DNA of 64,000 bases. Origin: Limnohabitans sp. Hippo3. Lineage in GTDB: Bacteria > Pseudomonadota > Gammaproteobacteria > Burkholderiales > Burkholderiaceae_C. The notes beneath the pieces were generated by a model. It was not told the DNA's origin. It searched no databases and saw nothing but the letters and a program-made list of their open reading frames with translations. Where the stretch lies: the NCBI RefSeq assembly GCF_003063665.1, contig NZ_NESF01000005.1:78939-142938 (forward strand). The letters are read 5' to 3'. Both the position numbers and the translations under genes were made by a program. Positions 1 through 8,328 of this stretch are shown here, one piece after another. Numbering within the stretch: the first letter of the stretch is position 1; the number at the start of each line of letters is the position of its first letter.

Positions 1-511
1 GGGCATCCTGGGGGTGGTGTGTGGTGTGTTCCTGATCGCGGGTGGCCCGGGGCTCTGGCAAGCCGCGCACGACCCGCAGCGACAAGCGCGTGTGCGCACA
101 GGCATTTTTTATGGCGGCTTCACGGGCCTGTTCATTGCGAGCTACACCGTGGTCGATGGCTACGCCGTCAAGGTCGCGCTGATGTCGCCCATCCTGGTGG
201 ATTATTTTGGCAATCTGGTGCGTCTGGTGTTCTTGTTGCCCACCATGCTGCGCGACCGCCCGGCCGTGTGGGCGCTGTGGTTGCAGCAGCGGCGCTATGC
301 GCTGGTGGTCGGCATTTTCAGCCCTGTGTCGTATGTGCTCGTGCTTTATGCGCTGCAGGTGGCGCCGCTGTCGCATGTGGCCCCGGCGCGTGAGGTGTCC
401 ATGCTGTTTGCGGCTTTGTTGGGTGGTCACCTGTTGGGTGAAAAAGACCGGGGGCCGCGCATCGCCGGGGCGGTGCTGATCGCCGCAGGTGTGATGGCGC
501 TGGGGTGGTGA
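1..511 (+). CDS. EamA/DMT-family transporter, C-terminal part (5' end outside window)
   Basis: The frame is open from the first base, so the gene starts upstream; about 169 C-terminal codons are present. The protein is strongly hydrophobic, with several predicted membrane segments (a segment entering at the window edge, then around 35-55, 65-80, 95-115 and 125-165 of the visible part). The C-terminal stretch with a Pro-X-X-His-Val-Ala-Pro-Ala-Arg-Glu pattern and a Gly-Glu near the last helix is typical of the second EamA repeat of drug/metabolite exporters. Substrate cannot be told. The next gene starts one base after the stop, so the two are probably cotranscribed. Confidence 0.8.
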   Translation, partial: GILGVVCGVFLIAGGPGLWQAAHDPQRQARVRTGIFYGGFTGLFIASYTVVDGYAVKVALMSPILVDYFGNLVRLVFLLPTMLRDRPAVWALWLQQRRYALVVGIFSPVSYVLVLYALQVAPLSHVAPAREVSMLFAALLGGHLLGEKDRGPRIAGAVLIAAGVMALGW

Positions 512-512
512 G

Positions 513-1337
513 ATGAACACGGTGTCCTTGATCGGTTGTGATTTTTCCAGCAGTCCCAGCAAACGCAAACCCATCGTGCTGGCGCAGGGCCTGGCCCGGC
601 AGGGCCGGGTGCAGCTGCAAGCCCTGCAGACCTTTGACACGCTGAACGCTTTTGCCGACTGGCTGGCGCAGCCTGCCGACTGGGTGGGCGGTTTTGACCT
701 GCCTTTTGGCCTGCCGCGTGAACTGGTCGAGACCCTGGGCTGGCCCAACGACTGGGCCGCCTGCATGGACCATTACTGCGCCTTGGAGCGCAGCGACATT
801 CGGGCGCAGTTTGCGGCGTTTTGCAATGCCCGCCCGGTGGGCGGCAAATTTGCCCACCGTGCTGCAGACAAACCTGCAGGCTCCAGCCCGTCCATGAAGT
901 GGGTCAACCCGCCTGTGGCCTACATGCTGCACGCGGGTGTGCCCTTGTTGCGCCAAGCAGGCGTGCACCTGCCCGGTTTGCATGCAGGAGACGCCCGCCG
1001 CGTGGCGCTGGAGGCTTATCCTGGCCTCTTGGCACGCGAGGTGCTGGGCAGCCGCAGCTACAAAAGCGACGACAAAGCCAAGCAAACCCCCGAGCGCCTG
1101 CTGGCCCGCCGCGAACTGCTGGGCGCGTTGGAGCGCGGTCAGACCCGCCTGGGCCTGCGCCTGGTGGCCAGCAACGCGCTGTTGGGCCGCCTGGCCGATG
1201 ACGCCAGCGGCGACGCCCTGGACGCCACCCTGTGCCTGATGCAAGCGGCCTGGGCGCAGCAGCAGCACGAGGCGGGGCACCCGCAATACGGCCTGCCACC
1301 GTGTGATCCGCTCGAAGGCTGGATCGTCACCGCTTGA
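513..1337 (+). CDS. DUF429 family protein (predicted RNase H-like fold)
   Basis: A 274-residue soluble protein. It opens with Gly-Cys-Asp-Phe-Ser-Ser near residue 8, the acidic strand-1 motif of DUF429 proteins, and has a Gly-Gly-Phe-Asp-Leu-Pro-Phe-Gly motif near 69-76 and a second acidic region (Asp-Ala-Leu-Asp-Ala) near 236, consistent with an RNase H-like active site. The family is predicted to be nuclease-like, but its real role is unknown. The ATG follows the stop of the upstream transporter gene by one base, suggesting translational coupling. The end is followed by a REP-like pair. Confidence 0.75.
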   Translation: MNTVSLIGCDFSSSPSKRKPIVLAQGLARQGRVQLQALQTFDTLNAFADWLAQPADWVGGFDLPFGLPRELVETLGWPNDWAACMDHYCALERSDIRAQFAAFCNARPVGGKFAHRAADKPAGSSPSMKWVNPPVAYMLHAGVPLLRQAGVHLPGLHAGDARRVALEAYPGLLAREVLGSRSYKSDDKAKQTPERLLARRELLGALERGQTRLGLRLVASNALLGRLADDASGDALDATLCLMQAAWAQQQHEAGHPQYGLPPCDPLEGWIVTA

Positions 1338-1354
1338 CCCTCTGATCCCTGACC

Positions 1355-1431
1355 GTGTGGGAGCCGCGCCCCCGCGGCGAAGGTCTGAGGTCTGCGAGCG
1401 CTCTATCGCGGCGAGGGCACCGCTCCCACCG
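1355..1431. repeat. REP-like inverted pair between convergent genes
   Basis: Two GC-rich units in opposite orientation, each carrying the GTGGGAG / CTCCCAC end (at about 1357 and 1422) and a GCGGCGA core. The same CTCCCAC-ended family recurs at 11489-11566, 27431-27454, 56178-56400, 56912-57075 and 59848-59922, and flanks the REP-associated transposase gene at 56405. Here it lies between the convergent DUF429 and polymerase genes, where such units can also act as terminators. Confidence 0.7.
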
Positions 1432-1436
1432 CAGCC

Positions 1437-2717
1437 TCAGCGCTCCGTCTCGAGATCAGGAATTCGGTTGAACGCGATGCGCATGGGGGCGGCATCCAGC
1501 GCGTGGTGGGCGCTGGCAAAGTAGACCGCGTTTTTGCCATGCGCACGGTTGAGCGCGTCCATGGCCGACATCAGCCGAGCCCGGTCGCGGTGGACTTCGT
1601 GGTTTTGTCTCGTCTGCGCAGCGCTGGCGATAGGTGCTTGTTCGAGCATGTCAAACAAATCGGGCGTGTGCTGACTCGCCAGCACCAGCCCGCACAGTTG
1701 CACGCCCACGGCCTTGGGACGCTGCAGCTGGTGCAGGCCGCTGAACCATAGCGCGTCCAGCGTGTTCAGCAAAAAACCCGTGTCTTGCGTCTCGCCGACA
1801 TGGGCATACCGTTCACCTCCCGCCTCACGCTGCCAGCGGTGGTCACAGCGCACAAACACCTGCATGGCCGTGGCATAAAAGCCCTGCTTGCGCAGCCGCA
1901 TCGCGGCTTTTTGTGTCAGGCGGTGCAGCACCTCGCGGGCACCTGCGGGGTGGCGTAAATCGGGGGGGAGCACATGCGAATGGCCAAGCGATCGCGCCAC
2001 CGTGGCCCGTGGGCCATACCACTGGCCGCGCAGTTTGTCGTACATCTCGGAGCCCGCCACGCCGCCCCAGGCTGTGTGCAACAAATCACGCGGCGCGGCA
2101 TACAGCTGTTCCATCGTTTCGATGCCGCAGCGCGACAGGCGCTCGCGCATGCGCGGGCCAATGCCTTGCAGGGCCGAGAGCTTGAAGGGAAACAGCCGCT
2201 CGGGCAACTCGTGCAGCTCGATCACCGTCAGGCCATCGGGCTTGTGCATGTCGCTCGCCAGCTTGCCCAAGAGCGTGTTGGGTGCGATGCCAATGGAGGT
2301 GCGCATGCATTCGCCCACCTCGGCCAGCAGCGCCTTTTTGATCTGCTGGGCCAGTGCCAGCGCGCGTTCGCGCTCGCGCCAGCGGCCCGTTAACTCGCAT
2401 TCCATCTCGTCAATGCTGACCACCTGCCGCACTTGCGCCAGCCGGTCCACCACGGCCACGGCCTGCTGATGCACCTGCACGTATTTGGCGTGGTCGGCCA
2501 GCACCAGCGCAATGCCCGGGCAAAGCCGCTTGGCATCGGCCACCCGCGTACCGGTCTTCACGCCAAAGGTTTTGGCCTCGACACTGGCCGCAATGCAGCA
2601 CGACGAATCGGCCATGACCGGCACCACCCCCACCGGCCGCCCACGCAAGGCGGGATCGAGCTGCTGCTCGACCGAAGCGAAGTAGCTGTTGAAGTCGATG
2701 AAGAGAGAGCGGAGCAT
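1437..2717 (-). CDS. Y-family (translesion) DNA polymerase, LexA-controlled
   Basis: A 426-residue error-prone polymerase. Visible parts: catalytic Asp8 in Ile-Asp-Phe-Asn-Ser-Tyr, the Ser-Ile-Asp-Glu motif with Asp103-Glu104 (same spacing as DinB), a helix-hairpin-helix around 172-195 (Leu-Gln-Gly-Ile-Gly-Pro) and a C-terminal little-finger domain. I chose the ATG at 2717; a TTG nine bases upstream would fall inside the operator. A near-perfect LexA box lies 8 bp upstream (2726-2751), so SOS induction is expected. No ImuA or DnaE2 neighbour is present, so this is a stand-alone polymerase rather than the usual imuA-imuB-dnaE2 cassette. It resembles DinB/UmuC-like proteins of other Burkholderiales; I do not assign a symbol. 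Confidence 0.9.
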   Translation of the reverse strand: MLRSLFIDFNSYFASVEQQLDPALRGRPVGVVPVMADSSCCIAASVEAKTFGVKTGTRVADAKRLCPGIALVLADHAKYVQVHQQAVAVVDRLAQVRQVVSIDEMECELTGRWRERERALALAQQIKKALLAEVGECMRTSIGIAPNTLLGKLASDMHKPDGLTVIELHELPERLFPFKLSALQGIGPRMRERLSRCGIETMEQLYAAPRDLLHTAWGGVAGSEMYDKLRGQWYGPRATVARSLGHSHVLPPDLRHPAGAREVLHRLTQKAAMRLRKQGFYATAMQVFVRCDHRWQREAGGERYAHVGETQDTGFLLNTLDALWFSGLHQLQRPKAVGVQLCGLVLASQHTPDLFDMLEQAPIASAAQTRQNHEVHRDRARLMSAMDALNRAHGKNAVYFASAHHALDAAPMRIAFNRIPDLETER

Positions 2718-2725
2718 GGGTCTCA

Positions 2726-2751
2726 ATATACTGTAAATAAAAACAGTATAT
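2726..2751 (-). promoter_or_regulatory. LexA (SOS) box
   Basis: Perfect 9-bp inverted repeat ATATACTGT-N8-ACAGTATAT with an A/T spacer, matching the CTGT-N8-ACAG LexA consensus. It sits immediately upstream of the Y-family polymerase start at 2717, so repressor binding would cover the core promoter and probably the transcription start. The intergenic space also serves the divergent gene at 2889, but the box is 137 bp from that start. Confidence 0.88.
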
Positions 2752-2888
2752 GAGGTGAAATGCTTTTGACGTCCTCAGATGCTTCCAAGCGATGAGGAGA
2801 GTCTTTTGGGTAAGCAGGGTGTTTACTTTGTTGTTGATTTGCGACATTCGAAGATACGATGAGTTTTTAGCCACAACAGCGAGAGCCC

Positions 2889-3359
2889 ATGTCCTTTTTG
2901 ACTGAACCCATTTGTGAAACTGCCCGCCGCAGCGTCTTGTGCTGGCTCGCCACAGTCGATGCCGATGGCCAGCCCAATGTGTCACCGAAAGAGGTCTGGG
3001 CCATCGTGGACGAGCAGCATGTGGTGGTCGCCCACATCGCTTCCCCCGTCAGTGCGCGCAACATCGCGCAGCAGTTGCAGGTGTGCCTGAGCTTTGTGGA
3101 TGTGTTTGTGCAAAAGGGCTTCAAGCTGTTGGGCACCGCGCATGCGGTCTGTGCCGATGATCCTGCTTTTGCCACGTGGGCCGCGCCCCTGTTGGCCATG
3201 GTGGGGCATCGCTTTGTCATTCGCAGTGTGTTGGTTATCCGTGTCACTTCTGTGGCCGCCATCGTGGCGCCCAGCTATCGGTTTTTCCCGGATGAAACCA
3301 GCGAGGCTTCACAAATCGAAGCGGCCATGCGCACCTATGGGGTTCGGCCCATGGCCTGA
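2889..3359 (+). CDS. Pyridoxamine 5'-phosphate oxidase-like FMN-binding protein
   Basis: A 156-residue protein with the split-barrel flavin fold. The N-terminal part (Cys-Trp-Leu-Ala-Thr-Val-Asp-Ala-Asp-Gly-Gln-Pro-Asn-Val-Ser-Pro-Lys-Glu around 18-35) is the typical first strand pair of PNPOx-like domains. It lacks the long C-terminal part of true PdxH, so it is a general flavin/F420-type oxidoreductase of unknown substrate. It is divergent from the SOS polymerase; 171 bp separate the two genes. Confidence 0.8.
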   Translation: MSFLTEPICETARRSVLCWLATVDADGQPNVSPKEVWAIVDEQHVVVAHIASPVSARNIAQQLQVCLSFVDVFVQKGFKLLGTAHAVCADDPAFATWAAPLLAMVGHRFVIRSVLVIRVTSVAAIVAPSYRFFPDETSEASQIEAAMRTYGVRPMA

Positions 3360-3428
3360 GGCTGCAGGCCTGACACGTCGCCATGTCGCAAGCCGTTACG
3401 ATAGCCGACATCGATTCAGGAGTTGCAG

Positions 3429-3827
3429 ATGACCACACAAGGTTTCGTCGTCACCCACGCCAAGGACGCGCAGTTCGACAAAGGGCTGCGCTCGTTTTTT
3501 GAATACCGCGATTTGGGCATGCGTGAAGCGACGGGCGGGCGCGTCACGGCCAGCGTGATCCGGGCTGCCGAAGGAGGTGCTTTTTCAAGCCAGCCCCATT
3601 TTCACAAGACGCAGTTTCAGTTGGTTTATGTGCTCAAGGGCTGGATCGAGTTCGAGTACGAAGGTCAGGGCGTGGTGAGGCTGGAGGCAGGTTCGTGCGT
3701 GCACCAGCCGCCTGAAATTCGCCACCGCGAACTGGGGCACAGCCACGATGTGGAGTTGCTGGAGGTGGTGTTGCCTGCTGACTTCGAGACCGTGACGGTG
3801 GATGACGTGAACCCGAAAGAGGTCTGA
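3429..3827 (+). CDS. Cupin-domain protein
   Basis: A 132-residue single-domain cupin. A His-Phe-His pair around 58-60 followed by a Gln, a Gly-Trp-Ile-Glu-Phe turn near 74-78 and a later His near 102 form the usual metal site of a cupin_2 barrel. The ATG at 3429 is preceded by AGGAG; a TTG two codons earlier is less likely. It lies 4 bp before the SbmA-like gene. Function not assignable beyond a small metal-binding enzyme or sensor. Confidence 0.8.
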   Translation: MTTQGFVVTHAKDAQFDKGLRSFFEYRDLGMREATGGRVTASVIRAAEGGAFSSQPHFHKTQFQLVYVLKGWIEFEYEGQGVVRLEAGSCVHQPPEIRHRELGHSHDVELLEVVLPADFETVTVDDVNPKEV

Positions 3828-3831
3828 GCCG

Positions 3832-4800
3832 ATGTTTCGCAGTTTCTTTCTCTCGCGCCGCTGGGCCTTGTGGGCTTGGGGCGGTTTGCTGGTGTTGGTG
3901 GCGCTGGTGTTCATCACGGTGCAACAGACCGTGAAGCTCAACACTTGGTACGGTGAGTTTTACGATCTGCTGCAAAAGCCCGAGCAGGCGGGCGGATTGG
4001 ACAAGTTCTGGGCCTTCATGCTGCAGTTTGCGTGGATTGCTTTTCCCTACATGCTGCTGCGCAGCCTGGAGACGTATCTGGCTTCGCACTACGCCTTTCG
4101 CTGGCGTCAGGCCATGACCGAGCTGTACTTGCCACGCTGGCAAAAGACAAACGAGACGGTGGAGGGCGCTTCGCAGCGCATTCAGGAAGACTGCATGCGT
4201 TTTGCCCGCCAGACCGAAAACCTGGGGCTGGGCCTGGTGCGGGCGCTGCTCACATTGGCTTCGTTCATTCCGATTTTGTGGGCACTGTCCAGCGGAATGG
4301 CCATTGCGTGGCTGCAGTTCGAGGGCTCGCTGTTTTGGGTGGCCTTGGTCACGGCGGTGGGCGGCACGGTGCTGTCTTGGTTTGTGGGCATTCGCCTGCC
4401 GGGGCTGGAGTACAACAACCAGCGGACCGAGGCCGCGCTGCGCAAAGACCTGGTGTATGCCGAAGACGACCGCAGCCGCATGGACTTGCCCACGGTGATG
4501 AGCCTCTTTATGGGTGTGCGGTTGAATAACTTTCGCTTGTTCAACCACTACGCTTACTTCCATCTGTGGAGCAATTTCTACAGCCAGACCATGGTGATTT
4601 TTCCGTATCTGCTGATGGGGCCGTCGCTGTTCACCGGGCTGATCACACTGGGCGTGATCCAGCAGGTCAGCAACGCGTTTGGCAAGGTGAACGAGGCGTT
4701 TTCCTACCTGATCGAGCGCTGGACCGACATCACCGAGCTGCGCTCGATTTACAAGCGACTGACCGAGTTTGAAGAAAGCCTTGCTGCAGGCGCACAATGA
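3832..4800 (+). CDS. SbmA/BacA-like inner-membrane peptide transporter
   Basis: A 322-residue multi-spanning protein. The stretch Trp-Tyr-Gly-Glu-Phe-Tyr-Asp-Leu-Leu-Gln (about 40-50), Arg-Ile-Gln-Glu-Asp-Cys-Met-Arg-Phe-Ala (about 119-128), Leu-Pro-Gly-Leu-Glu-Tyr-Asn-Asn-Gln-Arg (about 187-196) and Val-Tyr-Ala-Glu-Asp-Asp (about 208) match the SbmA/BacA domain, which imports proline-rich and other peptide antibiotics using the proton gradient. E. coli SbmA is about 406 residues; this protein lacks the first roughly 80 residues (the N-terminal helices), so it is a short form. No ATPase domain is fused, unlike the ABC-type relatives. Neighbours give no further clue. Confidence 0.85.
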   Translation: MFRSFFLSRRWALWAWGGLLVLVALVFITVQQTVKLNTWYGEFYDLLQKPEQAGGLDKFWAFMLQFAWIAFPYMLLRSLETYLASHYAFRWRQAMTELYLPRWQKTNETVEGASQRIQEDCMRFARQTENLGLGLVRALLTLASFIPILWALSSGMAIAWLQFEGSLFWVALVTAVGGTVLSWFVGIRLPGLEYNNQRTEAALRKDLVYAEDDRSRMDLPTVMSLFMGVRLNNFRLFNHYAYFHLWSNFYSQTMVIFPYLLMGPSLFTGLITLGVIQQVSNAFGKVNEAFSYLIERWTDITELRSIYKRLTEFEESLAAGAQ

Positions 4801-4819
4801 TTTTTTGGAGATAACAACC

Positions 4820-5263
4820 ATGCCACACACCGTCAAATTCCAGCGTGTTTTCCGTGCGCCTGCTGAACGTGTCTTCCGCGCCTTTGTCGATCCGGACGCG
4901 ATGTGCAAGTGGCTGCCTCCGCATGGTTTCACGGGCCGTGTGCATGAGATGGATGCCCGCATCGGCGGGCGTTATCGCATGTCGTTCACCCATTTCGGAA
5001 GCGGGCAGTCACACAGCTTCGGGGGTACGTTTCTGGAGCTGATGCCGGGTGAGCGTTTGAGCCACACCGACAGTTTTGACGATGCCAATTTGCCCGGCCA
5101 GATGGTGACCAGCATCACTTTCAAGGCCGTCTCGGTGGGCACCGAGGTGAACATTGAGCAAGCCGGCATTCCCGACATGATCCCGCCAGAGGCCTGCTGT
5201 CTGGGTTGGCAGGAATCCTTGCAACTCCTGGCGCTTCTGGTCGAGGCCGAGATCCCGACCTGA
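4820..5263 (+). CDS. SRPBCC / AHSA1-family START-like domain protein
   Basis: A 147-residue protein with the AHSA1 pattern: Phe-Arg-Ala-Pro-Ala-Glu-Arg-Val-Phe-Arg-Ala-Phe-Val-Asp-Pro near the N-terminus, Gly-Gly-Arg-Tyr-Arg-Met in the first third and a C-terminal Gly-Trp-Gln-Glu-Ser-Leu. These are ligand-cavity proteins often linked to stress or polyketide-like chemistry. The ATG at 4820 has GGAG 9 bases upstream; a longer reading from 4769 would overlap the SbmA-like gene and is not favoured. Confidence 0.82.
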   Translation: MPHTVKFQRVFRAPAERVFRAFVDPDAMCKWLPPHGFTGRVHEMDARIGGRYRMSFTHFGSGQSHSFGGTFLELMPGERLSHTDSFDDANLPGQMVTSITFKAVSVGTEVNIEQAGIPDMIPPEACCLGWQESLQLLALLVEAEIPT

Positions 5264-5269
5264 CGGGGC

Positions 5270-6955
5270 TCAGATCGCCGCAGCGGCGATGTCGGGCGGC
5301 AGCGGGTCCAGCGCTCGCAGGGCCAGCAAGGCCTCTGCATCGGTGCGGTAGAGCCTGAGTTGGGGGCCGTCGTGCAGCTCCCCGGCCCGGCGCAAGGCGG
5401 TCTCCACGGGCAGCTTGATGCCGCTGATGTGCAAGGTGATGCCCCGACTGCTCAGTTGGCGGTGCAACTGACCAAAGGTTTCCACACCCGTGGCATCGAC
5501 CCGGTTGATGGGCTGGGCAAACAGGCCAACATGGCGCACCTGAGGGTGCTGGGCCAGGTGGTCGGTGATGGCCCGCTCAAAATCACTCGAGGCCGCAAAG
5601 TCCAACTCGGCATCCATGCGCAAGGCATAGAGGTTTTGCGCCAGAGGCGGCAGCTGCCACAGGTGCCGGTCGCGCAGGCTGCCATCGGGGTGCAGGCCCA
5701 CTTCGATGATACGCGGGTGCAAGCGGGTGTGCAGGAAGTGGCTCAGCCCCACCAGCACACCGGTCATCACCCCCCAGTAAATGCGCGGGGCGGTGGCCAG
5801 GGTGATGGCAAAGGTCACGCCTGCCGTGAGGGTCTCCACCCGGTCAATGCGCCAGAGTTTCAGAAACTGCCGGGGCTGGAACAGGTTGAGCACGGCCACG
5901 ATGACGGCGGCCGCCATCACCGAGCGCGGCACGAACTGTAGCGCAGGCATGAGGATCAGCAAGGCCAGCAGCACGAAGCCGACGGAGGCCACCACCGCCC
6001 AGCCTGAGCGCGCACCCGCATACAGCATGAGCGCCGAGCGCGAAAACGAGGTGCTGGTCGGGAAGCTGCCCGAGAACGCCGAAGCGAGCTTGGCCAGGCC
6101 CTGGCTGAAAAGTTCGGTGCTGTCGTCCCAGCGTTTGCCGTCGCGCTGGAACTCGATGCGGGCGCTGGAGGCGGTCTCCAGAAAGCTCACCAGCGCAATC
6201 ACCATGGCGGGCACCCACAGCTGGTTGAGCATCTCCAGGCCTGGCCAATGCGGCCAGTAAAAGTCAGGCAATCCCGAGGGCAACAGCCCCACAATGGCGC
6301 CGTGTTCGGCATAGCCCGTGACATAACCCAGCGCCGAGGCAGCGCCCATCACCAGCATGATGCCCGGCCAGCGGGGCTTGAATTTGCGCAGCAAGAGCAG
6401 CACGGCCAGGCTGCCCAGCCCAAACAGGGCAGGCCAGCCTGTGAGCCAGTCGGACCAGGTGGAGACATCCCAGCGCCAGGCTTTGACGCCCAGCAAGGCA
6501 GGCACCTGCGAGGCCATGATCAACAAGGACGCGGCTTGTGTGAAGCCCATCATCACCGGGGCGCTGACCAGGTTGATGAGCCAGCCGTAATGGCCCAGAC
6601 CCAGCAGCAGCTGGATGCCTCCCGACAGCAGCGACAGCCACACGGCCAGCGAAACCCATTCGGCTGAGCCCGGCTCGGCCATGCCCGTAAGGGAGGCACC
6701 GATCAACACACAGGTGAGCGCTGCGGGACCCACCGACAAGCGGTTGGCGCTGCCAAACAGCACGGCCAGCAGGGCCGGGATCAGACAGGCATAAAGCCCC
6801 GTGACCAGGGGCATACCGGCCAAACCGGCATAGGCCACGGCTTGCGGCACCATCACCAAGGCCACCGTCAGGCCGGCCAGCACCTCGGTGCGGGCCAGTG
6901 ATGCGGTTAGACGGGGCCAGTCTCGGAAGGTGAGGAATTTTTTTATATAAGCCAT
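5270..6955 (-). CDS. SulP-family anion permease with STAS domain (first of two)
   Basis: A 561-residue protein. The N-terminal 400 residues hold about 11-12 membrane segments, including Val-Pro-Gln-Ala-Val-Ala-Tyr-Ala near residue 37, the SulP signature; the C-terminal part (about 440-545) is a STAS domain. SulP proteins move sulfate, bicarbonate, dicarboxylates or other anions; the substrate is not visible from sequence. It is adjacent to a sulfatase on the same strand (24 bp upstream), which makes sulfate release and uptake a plausible but unproven link. It converges with the AHSA1-like gene. Confidence 0.9.
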   Translation of the reverse strand: MAYIKKFLTFRDWPRLTASLARTEVLAGLTVALVMVPQAVAYAGLAGMPLVTGLYACLIPALLAVLFGSANRLSVGPAALTCVLIGASLTGMAEPGSAEWVSLAVWLSLLSGGIQLLLGLGHYGWLINLVSAPVMMGFTQAASLLIMASQVPALLGVKAWRWDVSTWSDWLTGWPALFGLGSLAVLLLLRKFKPRWPGIMLVMGAASALGYVTGYAEHGAIVGLLPSGLPDFYWPHWPGLEMLNQLWVPAMVIALVSFLETASSARIEFQRDGKRWDDSTELFSQGLAKLASAFSGSFPTSTSFSRSALMLYAGARSGWAVVASVGFVLLALLILMPALQFVPRSVMAAAVIVAVLNLFQPRQFLKLWRIDRVETLTAGVTFAITLATAPRIYWGVMTGVLVGLSHFLHTRLHPRIIEVGLHPDGSLRDRHLWQLPPLAQNLYALRMDAELDFAASSDFERAITDHLAQHPQVRHVGLFAQPINRVDATGVETFGQLHRQLSSRGITLHISGIKLPVETALRRAGELHDGPQLRLYRTDAEALLALRALDPLPPDIAAAAI

Positions 6956-6979
6956 GCCCGATCTTAGCCGCCCTTTTTT

Positions 6980-8320
6980 TCAGCGCTGGGGCATGTCCTT
7001 GTAGGAATAACCCAGGCTGATGGTGGCGTCTTCGGGGATGGCGGGCACGGTGCTGTCCCAGGCTTCCCATGCGGCGCGCAGGTTTTGCAGCTTCTCGGGT
7101 TGGTGCTTGGCCAGGTTGGCACGCTCGCGCTCGTCGGCCGGGATGTTGAACAGGTAGTCGTTGCCGTCGACCCGCAGGTATTTGTAGTCGCCCATGCGCA
7201 GGGCGCGCTGGCCGCGGTGGTTCATGCGCCAGTACAAAGGCCGCTCGAACTGGTGCTTGGCGTTGCGCAGCACGGGGGCCAGTGACACGCCATCAAACGG
7301 GTGCTCGGCATCGGCTTTTGCGCCTGCCAGCTCCACCATGGTGGCCGACCAGTCCATGGTCATGCAGTGCTGGGTGGATGTGCCGCCGGGCGCGATGACG
7401 GCAGGCCAGTGCGCGATCCACGGCACGCGGATGCCGCCTTCGGTCAGGTCCATCTTGCCGCCCACCAGTGGCCAGTTGTCGCTGAAGCGCTCGCCGCCGT
7501 TGTCGCTGGTGAAGACGATCAGGGTGTTGTCGAGCTGTCCGTTTTTCTTCAGCGCGTCCACCACCCAGCCAATGCCTTCGTCCATGTGGTGGATCATGCG
7601 GTGGTAGGTGTGGATGTTGCCGCCGTGCAGGTGGAACAGGTTGTCCTTGACCTCTTGCGCCAGCGCGTAGTCCTCGCGTGTTTCCCAAGGCCAGTGCGGC
7701 GCGGTGTAGTGCAAGCTCAAGAAGAAGGGCGTGCCCTGCGCAGCGCCGGGTGCCATGCGGTTCACGTAATCGACCGCACGCTGCGAGAGCAGGTCGGTCA
7801 GGTAACCGTCTTCGTGCTTTTCTTCTTCGTTGCTGTAGAGGTCGTGCGTGCCGTTGTTGCTGGCATGGGTGAAGTAGTCCACGCCACCCGACATGGGGCC
7901 AAAGAATTCTTCGTAGCCCGACTTGATGGGGCTGAAGTGGGGCGGGTAGCCCAGGTGCCATTTGCCGATCAGGGCGGTGCGGTAGCCGCTGGCTTTCAGC
8001 AGCGAGGGCAGCGTGGGGTGCGCGGGCGGTAGGCCCAGCACGGCACTGCCTTTGCTCTTGCTGTTGATGGGCTCGTCGGCCCCGCCACGCAGGCGGTACT
8101 GGTAACGGGCGGTCATGAGTGCAAAGCGGGTGGGCGAGCACACGGGCGAGTTGGAATAGCCTTGCGTGAACTTGAGGCCGTTGGCGGCCAGTTGATCGAG
8201 CACGGGCGAGACCTTGCCAAACTTCGCGTCCCGGCCGCCGTAGCAGCCCAGATCTGCAAAGCCGAGGTCGTCGGCCACGATGAAGATGATGTTGGGGCGT
8301 TGGGGCATCGGGGTCGTCAT
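6980..8320 (-). CDS. Sulfatase (arylsulfatase-type)
   Basis: A 446-residue type I sulfatase. The metal-binding Asp17-Asp18 (Val-Ala-Asp-Asp-Leu-Gly) and the Cys61-Ser-Pro-Thr-Arg signature are present; the Cys is converted to formylglycine in this family. A Lys-Trp-His-Leu-Gly motif and an Asp-Asn-Gly-Gly-Glu motif complete the active site. No signal peptide is visible, so it looks cytoplasmic. The start is uncertain: ATG 8320 is chosen since it lies 8 bp after the stop of the upstream Bug receptor gene. Substrate unknown; a maturase was not seen in the window. Confidence 0.9.
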   Translation of the reverse strand: MTTPMPQRPNIIFIVADDLGFADLGCYGGRDAKFGKVSPVLDQLAANGLKFTQGYSNSPVCSPTRFALMTARYQYRLRGGADEPINSKSKGSAVLGLPPAHPTLPSLLKASGYRTALIGKWHLGYPPHFSPIKSGYEEFFGPMSGGVDYFTHASNNGTHDLYSNEEEKHEDGYLTDLLSQRAVDYVNRMAPGAAQGTPFFLSLHYTAPHWPWETREDYALAQEVKDNLFHLHGGNIHTYHRMIHHMDEGIGWVVDALKKNGQLDNTLIVFTSDNGGERFSDNWPLVGGKMDLTEGGIRVPWIAHWPAVIAPGGTSTQHCMTMDWSATMVELAGAKADAEHPFDGVSLAPVLRNAKHQFERPLYWRMNHRGQRALRMGDYKYLRVDGNDYLFNIPADERERANLAKHQPEKLQNLRAAWEAWDSTVPAIPEDATISLGYSYKDMPQR

Positions 8321-8328
8321 GTGGATAA

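Noticed and set aside
3634..4962. Long minus-strand frame of 442 codons opposite the cupin and SbmA-like genes
   Set aside because: Shadow of high-GC coding DNA: composition is His/Gln/Arg-rich without any family pattern, and two well-supported genes lie on the other strand.
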